Positions 9,178 through 17,242 of a stretch of 64,000 bases of DNA are shown here, in pieces. The stretch lies in contig CAIKEH010000018.1 in the NCBI GenBank assembly GCA_903826405.1, forward strand, positions 62,001-126,000. The letters are read 5' to 3'. This DNA comes from an uncultured bacterium (GTDB taxonomy: Bacteria; Bacteroidota; Bacteroidia; Chitinophagales; Chitinophagaceae). The first letter of the stretch is position 1, and each line of letters starts with the position of its first letter. The notes under the pieces were generated by a model, which was not told where the DNA came from, did not search any database, and saw only the letters and a list, made by a program, of their open reading frames with translations. The position numbers and the translations under genes were made by a program.

Positions 9178-11340
9178 ATGTCCACATCTTCCATCGATCG
9201 CAGGAAATTCATCCAGATCACCGGGATCACCGGTACGGGGTTCCTTCTGGGATTGCAACAACGCGGCTACGGTAAAACCGCCGTGGCATCGTTCACCAAC
9301 GAGGCTGCAGGATACAACCTCAGCCCGTATATACTCATCGAGAAGAGCGGTGGCATCACCATATTTAATACAAGGCCTGAGATAGGGCAAGGAACCGCCC
9401 AATCCATTCCTGCGCTGATCTGTGAAGAACTCGAAGTCCCATTGGAACAGGTGACCATAAAACAGAGTGGTGGTGAAAAACAGTTCGGTGCCTTTCAGGG
9501 TGTGGGTGGCAGCTATTCCGTTAGAGGTAGTTATATGGAATTACGCAAGGTTGGCGCATCGGCACGAGAAATGCTTCTTACGGCCGCGAGTCAGCAATGG
9601 AGTGTTCCGGTAACAGAATGCCGTGCTGAAGCGGGCAAGGTCATTCATGCATCTTCAGGGAAAAGCCTCACTTATGGTGAACTTGCCGAAGCCGCCTCCA
9701 AACTGCAAGTGCCCAAGAAGCCCGTCTTGAAAGATCCCAAGGATTTCAAGATCCTTGGAAAGGCCGCACCGCGCCCGGATGTACCTCTGAAATCCTCGGG
9801 CAAGGCCGTTTTTGGCATTGATGCAGATGTTCCGGGAATGGTATATGCCTCCGTTGAATTCTGTCCCGTGATCGGCGGCAAACTGATCAGTGTGGATGAT
9901 GCCAAATCGAAAGCGGTCACAGGTGTTTCCCAGGTGGAAAAATGCGAACGTATTGTCGGCATATACCGTCATGATGGGGTGGCCGTAATCGCAGATACTT
10001 ATTGGGCCGCACTGCAAGGAAGAAAAGCGCTGAACATCAAATGGGATAAAGCAGATAAGGAAGCTTTCAGTTCCCTTGCCTATAACCAAAAAATGCGTAA
10101 TCTGGCTAAGGAAGAAGGTAAGCCGGATAATAAAAACACCGGGGATGATACCGCGCTGTATGCGGCACCTGTATTAGTGGAGGCTTTCTACGAAACTCCC
10201 TTCGTATCCCACTCTCCGATAGAACCCATGAATTGTACGGCTCATTGGAAAGATGACGGGGTGGAGATATGGACCTCCACTCAGGTGCCGAGTGAGTTGG
10301 TCAGTGAGGTTTCACGGGAATTTGGATTACCTGCCGAAAAGGTCAAATTGAACGTGCCGTACAGCGGTGGTGCTTTCGGCAGAAGGCTGATCAATGATTA
10401 TGTGCTCACGTCTGTGGCATTGTCCAAAAAAATCGGGAAACCGGTCAAGCAGATCTGGACTCGGGAAGACGATACTCGTTTAGGGCCTTTCCGCCCACCC
10501 ACCTTCTCTCTCCTCAAGGCCGGTCTGGGCAGGAACGGTATGCCGATGGCTTTCCGCCACAAAGTGATAAGCCCTTCCATTGAAGCTTCCATGGACAAGA
10601 GATACGACAAAGGCAAAATGGACAAGGGAATGACCGAAGGTATCAGCGATCAGGATTACTTGTTCCCGAACATGAAGAACAGCTATGTCTTTGCGGACGT
10701 AGACATCCCACTTCTATATTGGCGTGCGGTGACCAGCACTACATTGGCATTTGCACATGAATGTTTCATCGATGAGATGGCAGTCAAAGCTGGAAAGGAC
10801 CCTCTCGGTTACCGTCTCAGCCTGTTGAAGGAAAATTCCTCCACCTATAGATTGTTGCAAAAGCTCAAGGAAGTTTCAGGATGGGAAAAGCCTCTTCAAA
10901 AAGGGAAAGGACGTGGTGTGGCTCAATACAAATTTTTTGCTGGACAATGTGGACATGTTGTTGAAGTCACCCGAAAAGGAGACGGTGTAACCATAGATAA
11001 GGTATGGTCGGTGATCGACATGGGCACTGTGGTGAACCCCGATACGGTAAAAGCACAGGTGGAAGGCGCAGTGGTCATGGCCATCACAGCAGCCATAAAG
11101 AATGGAATCACCTTCGACAAGGGACAAACCGTCCAGTCCAATTTCAACAATAACCCCATATTGAGGATCAGCGAGATGCCGGACATTGAGGTTCACATAT
11201 TGACCGATCAAACTGGCCAGATATTCGGCGCCGGTGAACCTGGGCTTCCACCTCTGGCTCCGGCCTTGTGCAACGCCGTATTTGCTGCCACGGGTAAACG
11301 CATCAGAAAACTACCTTTCGACGTCAATAAAATTGCCTGA
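9178..11340 (+). CDS. Molybdopterin-binding large subunit of a xanthine-oxidase-family hydroxylase (IorB-like), Tat-exported
   Basis: About 720 residues, partner of the preceding 2Fe-2S subunit. I chose the ATG at 9178 over the in-frame start at 9058 because it gives MSTSSIDRRKFIQITGITG, a twin-arginine signal, and avoids a long overlap with the upstream gene. The molybdenum-domain signatures RPEIGQGTAQSIPAL, GGAFGRR, an LNVPYSGGAFG loop and the C-terminal GAGEPGLPPLAPAL carrying the catalytic Glu are all present. The holoenzyme is expected in the periplasm, the small subunit riding along. Substrate unknown; annotated homologues are called isoquinoline oxidoreductase or aldehyde dehydrogenase. 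Confidence 0.9.
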   Translation: MSTSSIDRRKFIQITGITGTGFLLGLQQRGYGKTAVASFTNEAAGYNLSPYILIEKSGGITIFNTRPEIGQGTAQSIPALICEELEVPLEQVTIKQSGGEKQFGAFQGVGGSYSVRGSYMELRKVGASAREMLLTAASQQWSVPVTECRAEAGKVIHASSGKSLTYGELAEAASKLQVPKKPVLKDPKDFKILGKAAPRPDVPLKSSGKAVFGIDADVPGMVYASVEFCPVIGGKLISVDDAKSKAVTGVSQVEKCERIVGIYRHDGVAVIADTYWAALQGRKALNIKWDKADKEAFSSLAYNQKMRNLAKEEGKPDNKNTGDDTALYAAPVLVEAFYETPFVSHSPIEPMNCTAHWKDDGVEIWTSTQVPSELVSEVSREFGLPAEKVKLNVPYSGGAFGRRLINDYVLTSVALSKKIGKPVKQIWTREDDTRLGPFRPPTFSLLKAGLGRNGMPMAFRHKVISPSIEASMDKRYDKGKMDKGMTEGISDQDYLFPNMKNSYVFADVDIPLLYWRAVTSTTLAFAHECFIDEMAVKAGKDPLGYRLSLLKENSSTYRLLQKLKEVSGWEKPLQKGKGRGVAQYKFFAGQCGHVVEVTRKGDGVTIDKVWSVIDMGTVVNPDTVKAQVEGAVVMAITAAIKNGITFDKGQTVQSNFNNNPILRISEMPDIEVHILTDQTGQIFGAGEPGLPPLAPALCNAVFAATGKRIRKLPFDVNKIA

Positions 11341-11443
11341 GATCAAATTTCGGATGGCATCATTTTGAGCGAATGGGAAAGTTCGATATTTGTTTTTTCT
11401 TACCTTATGCCCCATTGATCATTATATTTTAAACCCCCGAATT

Positions 11444-12355
11444 ATGTCAATCTCCAGAAGAACCTTCATCAGGAATGGCGCGCTGACCATTGCCGGAGGC
11501 ACATTATTGTCCGATCAACTCATGGCCTCTATGCGTCGTACCAAAGGTGAATTGACCGGCATCCAACTCTATTCCATCCGCGAGGACATGAAAGTGGACC
11601 CCATGGGGACGCTGAAGGCATTATCGGAGATGGGATACAAGAATGTAGAACATGCCAATTATGTCAATAGAAAATTCTACGGCTGGTCAGCAAAGGAATT
11701 CAAGAAGATTCTGGACGACCTGGGAATGAAAATGCCGAGTGGACATACCGTCATGACCTCACAGCATTGGGATGAGTCCAAAAAAGATTTCACCGATTCC
11801 TGGAAGGCAACAGTCGAAGATGCAGCCATTGCAGGACAGCAACTTGTCATTAGCCCTTGGCTAGAGGAAGGCAAACGCAAGAACTACGATGACCTCATTC
11901 GATATCTGGATGTTTTCAATAAATCCGGGGAACTCTGTAACAAGTCGGGCATGAAATTCGGATATCACAATCACGATTTCGAATTCAGTCAGACACTTAA
12001 TGGCAAACAGATATTCGACATCATACTCAACAACACCGACCCCAAACTGGTCGCACAGCAATTAGACATGGGTAACATGTATAATGGGGGAGCCAAAGCC
12101 CTCGATATCATGAACAAATATCCCGGCCGTTTCCTCTCCATGCATGTGAAGGACGAGATCATAGCGACGGAAGGAAACGAGAAATATGAAAGTGCCATTC
12201 TGGGTACGGGCATCGTCCCCGTCAAAGAAGTGATCGACCTCGGAAGAAAATTCGGGACAAAGCATTTCATCATCGAACAGGAATCCTATCAAGGGAAGAA
12301 ACCACTGGAAACGGCGAAAGAGGATCTGGCGATCATGAAGAAGTGGGGCTATTGA
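11444..12355 (+). CDS. Sugar phosphate isomerase/epimerase-like TIM-barrel protein with Tat signal
   Basis: About 303 residues from the ATG at 11444, which gives MSISRRTFIRNGALTIAGG, a twin-arginine signal; the in-frame codon at 11390 would bury it. The body is a xylose-isomerase-like TIM barrel: GIQLYSIREDM at the first strand, FGYHNHDFEF with metal-binding His, QLDMGNMYNG, LSMHVKDE and IIEQESY near the end. Such exported barrels are common in Bacteroidota and act on sugars or inositol-like compounds, often alongside Gfo/Idh oxidoreductases, but the substrate is not known. A strong terminator follows 25 bp after the stop. Confidence 0.88.
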   Translation: MSISRRTFIRNGALTIAGGTLLSDQLMASMRRTKGELTGIQLYSIREDMKVDPMGTLKALSEMGYKNVEHANYVNRKFYGWSAKEFKKILDDLGMKMPSGHTVMTSQHWDESKKDFTDSWKATVEDAAIAGQQLVISPWLEEGKRKNYDDLIRYLDVFNKSGELCNKSGMKFGYHNHDFEFSQTLNGKQIFDIILNNTDPKLVAQQLDMGNMYNGGAKALDIMNKYPGRFLSMHVKDEIIATEGNEKYESAILGTGIVPVKEVIDLGRKFGTKHFIIEQESYQGKKPLETAKEDLAIMKKWGY

Positions 12356-12380
12356 TCGGTCAGCAACCAACATTTTTACA

Positions 12381-12408
12381 AACGCAGGGCACTACCCCTG
12401 CGTTTTTT
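12381..12408 (+). terminator. Intrinsic terminator after the TIM-barrel gene
   Basis: A 9-bp perfect stem AACGCAGGG/CCCTGCGTT with a 6-nt loop, followed by a run of six T. It lies 25 bp after the stop of the isomerase-like gene and reads in the same direction. Confidence 0.85.
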
Positions 12409-12771
12409 AATTCCTGGAAATTTCAGGTTAAGATCAACCTGTTCAGGAAAATCCTGTTCAGCAGCTGGTTGATTAAGGAACAGATTCATCCGAAAATGAG
12501 AAACCCAATCCAAAAAATGGAAGAAATCGATATGGAACAAAAACACTTCTTCATTCATTCTTTTGTGGTTCTATTGTAACCTGCTGTTCCATAGACAACT
12601 AAGAAAATCGAATTTTAAAAATCAACAGTAATGGGCAATTGGTATCAGGTTTGCAAACAATGCTATGTTCCCGAGAGATACCGTGATCAACGCATTTGAG
12701 GGAACGCGCCGCAAGGCAAATAAACAAGGTCAGTCAGAAGCATTATATATTTATTCAGTAGAGGATTCATG
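12409..12771 (+). ncRNA. Gene-free stretch between two terminators; possible small RNA
   Basis: I see no convincing coding frame here; the longest candidates are 20-60 codons without family resemblance. The stretch is closed on the right by a strong rightward terminator (12772-12804) that has no gene in front of it, so something is probably transcribed rightward and ends there. GTTCCC (12667-12672) and GGGAAC (12700-12705) can pair across a 27-nt loop. I could not match it to 6S RNA, tmRNA, SRP RNA or RNase P from memory. The 5' end is unknown, and so is whether it is an RNA gene rather than a short-peptide message. Confidence 0.3.
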
Positions 12772-12804
12772 AAAAAGTCCCGCCTTTCCAAGCGGGACTT
12801 TTTT
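12772..12804 (+). terminator. Orphan intrinsic terminator
   Basis: A perfect stem AAAGTCCCGC/GCGGGACTTT (10 bp, 8-nt loop) preceded by A and followed by a T run, the classic rho-independent form. The nearest upstream gene already has its own terminator 370 bp earlier, so this one most likely ends a separate short transcript. Confidence 0.8.
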
Positions 12805-12946
12805 ATTTATCAAAACAGGAAGATACACTGATATAGCTTTGCGAACCCTTGACTTATGACCAGAATCCTTCCTGAAACTGATAAGGATCAAGGATATAAG
12901 TACTATTTTAAATTCTCGTAATCAAATGTTTCTGCTAACTTAAAGC

Positions 12947-14209
12947 ATGGCATGGATAACGAGGAATAGGTTAAAGTCAATTCTATCTGGCAAACAGCTG
13001 GGGCCTGGATTGGTTGCCGGAGCCAGTGACGACGACCCATCAGGTATAGCAACCTATTCTCAGGCTGGTGCTGCGTTCGGACTGAATACGTTATGGACGG
13101 CGATCATAACCTATCCTTTGATGGCCAATATTCAGGAGATGTGCGCACGTATCGGCCTGGTCACTGGGGAGGGGCTCACTGGAGTCATCAAACGAAACTA
13201 TTCCAGGAAACTGCTTTGGCTGATGATCGTGGTCAGTTTCCCGGCGATCACGTTGAACATCGGGGCCGATCTGGCGGGGATGGGAGCGGTAAGCAACCTC
13301 CTCATGCCAAAAATATCGGCCAACCTTTTTTCCCTTTTTTACGGGATGTTGTTGTTGTTCAACATCATTGCTCTTTCGTATTCAAAGATCGCAAGAGTGC
13401 TCAAATGGCTTTGTATGACATTGTTGTGCTACCTGGTCGTACCCTTTCTCGTCAAGCAGGATTGGTGGGCCATATTGAGGAACACCTTCATACCAACCTT
13501 AACCTGGGATAAGCAATACCTCGCAATCATAGTGGGTATTTTCGGCACTACAATTTCCCCTTACCTTTTCTTCTGGCAGGCATCGGTGGAAGTTGAGGAA
13601 ATGAAAGCCAAAAAACTCGTTGTGGACAAACGGATCATCCAAGGAATGCAGAAAGATGTTCGTACAGGGATATTCTTTTCAAACCTCGTTTTCTATTTCA
13701 TCATATTATCAACGGGTACTGTACTGCACAATGCCGGACTCACCCAGATCGATACAGTGGAGCAGGCTGCACAAGCCCTCAGACCTCTGGCAGGAGAGCT
13801 CTCGTATCTGATGTTCGCGATCGGCGTGGTGGGTACTGGATTACTGGCGATCCCGGTTCTTTCCGGCGCTCTGTCATACATGATCAGTGAAGCCATGGGA
13901 TGGCCGGAAGGACTGGATAAGAAATTCCATGAAGCAAAAGGATTTTATCTGGTGGTCATCGTTTCCATCCTGGCCGCACTTTCCATCAATTACATGGGTA
14001 TCTCTCCTGTCAGGGCCTTGATCATAACTGCTATTATTTATGGTGTCACCGCACCATTACTTATAGGTATCATCCTGCACATCTGCAACAATAGAACAAT
14101 TATGGGTGAGCATGTCAACAAACGCATGTCCAATGTGCTCGGCATCTTCGGATTGGTCATGATGACCATATCGGCCATAGTGCTCGGCTGGCTTTACCTC
14201 ATGAAATGA
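12947..14209 (+). CDS. Nramp-related divalent metal transporter
   Basis: A 420-residue inner-membrane protein with about eleven hydrophobic segments and the Nramp fold pattern: GPGLVAGASDDDPSGIATY at residues 19-37 (first helix) and GIFGTTISPYLFFWQ at 197-211 (sixth helix). In canonical Mn/Fe transporters these two metal-site motifs are DPGN and a methionine-containing MPHN. Here they are DPSG (30-33) and ISPY (203-206), so the sulfur ligand is lost, as in Nramp relatives that handle harder ions or whose substrate is unknown. The ATG at 12947 fits the family N-terminus. Transcribed alone. A Mg2+ or other non-Mn substrate is inference. Confidence 0.88.
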   Translation: MAWITRNRLKSILSGKQLGPGLVAGASDDDPSGIATYSQAGAAFGLNTLWTAIITYPLMANIQEMCARIGLVTGEGLTGVIKRNYSRKLLWLMIVVSFPAITLNIGADLAGMGAVSNLLMPKISANLFSLFYGMLLLFNIIALSYSKIARVLKWLCMTLLCYLVVPFLVKQDWWAILRNTFIPTLTWDKQYLAIIVGIFGTTISPYLFFWQASVEVEEMKAKKLVVDKRIIQGMQKDVRTGIFFSNLVFYFIILSTGTVLHNAGLTQIDTVEQAAQALRPLAGELSYLMFAIGVVGTGLLAIPVLSGALSYMISEAMGWPEGLDKKFHEAKGFYLVVIVSILAALSINYMGISPVRALIITAIIYGVTAPLLIGIILHICNNRTIMGEHVNKRMSNVLGIFGLVMMTISAIVLGWLYLMK

Positions 14210-14222
14210 GCGTTGCATTTTA

Positions 14223-15323
14223 TCAGTGAGACCCCATCCAAAGTGCCCCTCCGATGCTGCCCCGAATGGCACCAGTTACACTGGCGAGCACCGTTTCTTC
14301 CTCGCGCCAGCGTAGTACACCCAGCAATGCCATAACCACCGCCTCTTTGTAGTTCACGATGAGCGGTTCTGCTACTTCCACTTCCATACTCAGTGAAGAC
14401 AACTCCTGCCTGATCCGACCGACCAGCGTTGAATGAAATGCACCTCCTCCTGTTACCAGCATTCTTCCTCCAGGTTCAATGGAGTTTTCGGTTCCCTTGC
14501 GCATCCGAATAACAGCCAGGCCAACCTGCCTGGCGATGTGTGCAACCATAGTGGCCAGGGAATCCTCCACAGACAATCCGGCATCCCTGATCATCGGGTA
14601 AACGGTATCCGTGCCGAATTCATTAGCCAGAGATTTCGGGTATTCCTTACCGTAATAACCTAGTCCGTTGAGTCTATCGAGAAGGGCTGCATTTACCATG
14701 CCAGACGCAGCAAGCTTTCCATCCTCATCATAGGCCATTCCTTTCAACCCGGCCAGCATGTTCAATACACGGTTCGCAGGGCATACATCGAATGCTATGT
14801 ATCGGCCGGATAGATGTCCGGTTATATTGGCGATCCCTCCAATGTTCAGGAAATTCGAATAGGTGGGCCAAAGCAATTTTTCACCCATGGGGACGATCGG
14901 CGCGCCCTGCCCTCCCAAAGCCACATCCGCAGCACGAAGATCGCAGACCACGGGAAGTCCGGTTTCCGCTGCGATGGAAGCGCCATCACCCAATTGTGCG
15001 GTCATTCGTCCGGGTACATGAAAACTAGTGTGTCCGTGAGATGAGATCAATCCAACCTTGTATTGCAGACCCATCTCTTCCATGAACTGAACCGTCTCCT
15101 TTCCGAGCCAATGCCCATAATCAGCATGGAGAAGCTGGTAATCCAGGGCATGGAGCCGACTTGCCCCTCCCAATCTTTGGAGCCATTCCTCGGGATATGG
15201 CCTGCAAGCGGCCGCTGGTATGGTGAAAGTCCATTTCCCTCCCGATTCCTCCAGTTCCACATAAGCTATGTCCAATCCATCCAAGGAACTCCCGCTCATC
15301 AAACCGATAACCCTATAGACCAT
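14223..15323 (-). CDS. anmK: Anhydro-N-acetylmuramic acid kinase
   Basis: Phosphorylates and opens 1,6-anhydro-MurNAc to MurNAc-6-phosphate in cell-wall recycling, in the cytoplasm. The N-terminal signature GLMSGSSLDGLDIAYVEL starts at residue 6 of the chosen form, followed by SSHGHTSFHVPGRMTAQLG, NIGGIANIT and a late GGGAFH motif of the ASKHA fold. I chose the ATG at 15323 (MVYRVIGLMSG); the in-frame start at 15374 adds 17 unconserved residues and overlaps the region upstream of upp. About 366 residues, normal for AnmK. It converges with the Nramp-related gene. No etherase or other recycling gene is adjacent. Confidence 0.92.
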   Translation of the reverse strand: MVYRVIGLMSGSSLDGLDIAYVELEESGGKWTFTIPAAACRPYPEEWLQRLGGASRLHALDYQLLHADYGHWLGKETVQFMEEMGLQYKVGLISSHGHTSFHVPGRMTAQLGDGASIAAETGLPVVCDLRAADVALGGQGAPIVPMGEKLLWPTYSNFLNIGGIANITGHLSGRYIAFDVCPANRVLNMLAGLKGMAYDEDGKLAASGMVNAALLDRLNGLGYYGKEYPKSLANEFGTDTVYPMIRDAGLSVEDSLATMVAHIARQVGLAVIRMRKGTENSIEPGGRMLVTGGGAFHSTLVGRIRQELSSLSMEVEVAEPLIVNYKEAVVMALLGVLRWREEETVLASVTGAIRGSIGGALWMGSH

Positions 15324-15400
15324 TGATCGCGATTTTTTATGAAATGATCCATGCCCCCCAAAAATCAACCCCATTGATAGGATTTGCTGAGCAAAGGAGT

Positions 15401-15408
15401 TAGTTTTG
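15401..15408 (+). promoter_or_regulatory. Candidate promoter -7 box for upp
   Basis: TAGTTTTG is a perfect match to the Bacteroidota TAnnTTTG -7 consensus, about 40 bp before the upp ATG. A TTTG at 15383-15386 lies somewhat closer than the usual -33 spacing, so only the -7 element is supported. Confidence 0.4.
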
Positions 15409-15449
15409 ATAAAGGGTCTGTCCCTGAAAGTCTAAATTAGAAAATTTGT

Positions 15450-16100
15450 ATGGTCAATAACCTCTCCGAAAAACATTCCCTGATCAGTAACTGGATCAGT
15501 GAGCTAAGAGATCTCGAAGTCCAGTCTGATAGGATGCGTTTTCGTCGCAATCTGGAAAGGATCGGTGAGGCCATGGCATATGAGGTCAGTAAAGTACTCC
15601 CATTCAAGGAAAAAGAAGTCAATACACCCCTAGGCATGTCCACCGGGAAAGTGATGTCGGAGCAACCTGTATTGGCCACGATACTGCGGGCAGGACTTCC
15701 CATGCACCAGGGATTACTCAACTTCTTTGATCAGGCAGACAACGCCTTTATATCGGCATACCGTAAACACCATAGGGACGGCAGCTTTGAGATCAATTTG
15801 GAGTATATGACCTGTCCGCCTTTAGAGGATCGCATACTCATTCTTTGCGACCCCATGTTAGCGACGGGGAGTTCGTTGGTCAAATCCCTGCAATATCTTC
15901 GTACTAAGGGCAGGCCTAAGGAGATACATGTGGTTGTAGCCATTGCATGCACCGTTGGTATTGAATACATTAGAAGAGAAGAACCTTCCGTCAAACTCTG
16001 GTGCGGGGCCATTGACGATGAATTGACCGCCAAGGGTTATATTGTGCCGGGTTTAGGTGACGCCGGTGACCTTGCTTACGGGTCCAAGTTACAATCGTGA
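15450..16100 (+). CDS. upp: Uracil phosphoribosyltransferase
   Basis: Makes UMP from uracil and PRPP in pyrimidine salvage; cytoplasmic. 216 residues, the family size. The PRPP loop LCDPMLATGSSLV and the uracil-binding C-terminal segment YIVPGLGDAGDLAYG are both intact, as is the ATILRAGLPMHQGLL segment. The ATG at 15450 gives MVNNLSEKHSLISNWISELR, like other Bacteroidota homologues. It is a monocistronic-looking gene, divergent from anmK. Confidence 0.93.
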   Translation: MVNNLSEKHSLISNWISELRDLEVQSDRMRFRRNLERIGEAMAYEVSKVLPFKEKEVNTPLGMSTGKVMSEQPVLATILRAGLPMHQGLLNFFDQADNAFISAYRKHHRDGSFEINLEYMTCPPLEDRILILCDPMLATGSSLVKSLQYLRTKGRPKEIHVVVAIACTVGIEYIRREEPSVKLWCGAIDDELTAKGYIVPGLGDAGDLAYGSKLQS

Positions 16101-16173
16101 GCATACGCTTTATTGTCAGCCACTTGCATATTGTGAAAACGGGTTGTATTTTGTCCCGTTATTCTGAACCACC

Positions 16174-17184
16174 ATGAAAAGGCTCTTGATCGCTTATCTT
16201 TTTTTGCTCTTTTGCACCCAATCCTGGGCGCAGGATCCCCATTTTTCCCAGTTCTTTTCCTCTCCATTGACCCTGAATCCGGCATATACAGGCAAATTCG
16301 ATGGCAATTTCAGGCTGGCTGCCAACTACCGCAGTCAATGGCCTACTATAAATAACGCTTTCAGGACATCTACGGCCTCTGTTGATTTCCCCGTTCTCAG
16401 TAAAAGATTACCCGAATTCGATACCTGGGGGGTTGGTATCCTGATGCTCAATGACCAGAGTGGCAACAAAATCCTGAACAACAACTTTTTGGCGATCTCC
16501 ACTGCATACCATAAAGGCCTCGACGAAAATGGTTTCCACACACTTACGATCGGCTTTCAGGGCAGTTTCGCTGCCAAGAGGCTAGACATTTCTCGGGCTG
16601 ATTTTGAAGACGAGCTCACTGCACTGGGTTTTACAGGTGTAACATCTGAAGTGTTCAATAACCAGCAGGTGGCCATCAACTATTTTGACCTGAACACGGG
16701 CATCATGTATAGCGGCAGCACCAATGGATACAACAATTTCTATTTCGGCGCCTCGCTTTATCATCTCAACAGACCCAAAGAAAGCTTCCAAGGGGGCAAC
16801 TTCACCCTGAATCCCAGACTGACACTTCATGGGGGAGGCTATGTACCCGTTGGCAATGGCAAGACCTTACATGCCAGTTTCATACACCAGCGCCAAGGTG
16901 GGGCATCAGAAACAGTCCTCGGAGGAGCCATGGCTTTTGACATAAATGGTGATGAGACCAACCCGATCAACCTGTATACGGGTATGTGGTATCGTGTCAA
17001 TGATGCATTCATCCCTTATCTTGGTCTCGAGGTGGGTGGCTTCCGTTTCGGCTTCTCCTACGACCTGAACAATTCTTCCCTGAACACCGCTTCGAATACC
17101 AGAGGGGGTACGGAGATCTCACTCATATATATACGCCGACCGGCCGATCCAGGAAGAAGAAGACTGAAATGCCCATCGTTCTGA
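16174..17184 (+). CDS. PorP/SprF family type IX secretion system membrane protein
   Basis: 336 residues with a signal peptide (MKRLLIAYLFLLFCTQSWAQ) followed by DPHFSQFFSSPLTLNPAYTG, the highly conserved start of PorP/SprF-family outer-membrane barrels. Late strands such as YLGLEVGGFRFGFSYDLN fit a small beta barrel. Members sit in the outer membrane and support type IX secretion, either in the core machine (PorP) or as partners of one secreted protein (SprF type). No large adhesin or PorK/L/M/N neighbours are here, so this is probably an orphan SprF-type member; its cargo cannot be told. Confidence 0.9.
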   Translation: MKRLLIAYLFLLFCTQSWAQDPHFSQFFSSPLTLNPAYTGKFDGNFRLAANYRSQWPTINNAFRTSTASVDFPVLSKRLPEFDTWGVGILMLNDQSGNKILNNNFLAISTAYHKGLDENGFHTLTIGFQGSFAAKRLDISRADFEDELTALGFTGVTSEVFNNQQVAINYFDLNTGIMYSGSTNGYNNFYFGASLYHLNRPKESFQGGNFTLNPRLTLHGGGYVPVGNGKTLHASFIHQRQGGASETVLGGAMAFDINGDETNPINLYTGMWYRVNDAFIPYLGLEVGGFRFGFSYDLNNSSLNTASNTRGGTEISLIYIRRPADPGRRRLKCPSF

Positions 17185-17185
17185 G

Positions 17186-17201
17186 AACCTGGATCCAGGT
17201 T
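17186..17201. terminator. Palindrome between two convergent genes
   Basis: AACCTGGATCCAGGTT is a perfect 16-bp palindrome directly after the PorP/SprF stop and before the stop of the convergent anion transporter. It could be a bidirectional terminator stem, but no clear T run follows it. Confidence 0.35.
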
Positions 17202-17242
17202 TCAGTTGAAATTTCTGCCCCGATCTGAATAAAAATCCCAAA

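Noticed and set aside
12805-12946. Possible metal riboswitch in the leader of the Nramp-related gene
   Set aside because: I looked for yybP-ykoY and M-box hallmarks and found no matching conserved core; the leader is short and AT-rich.
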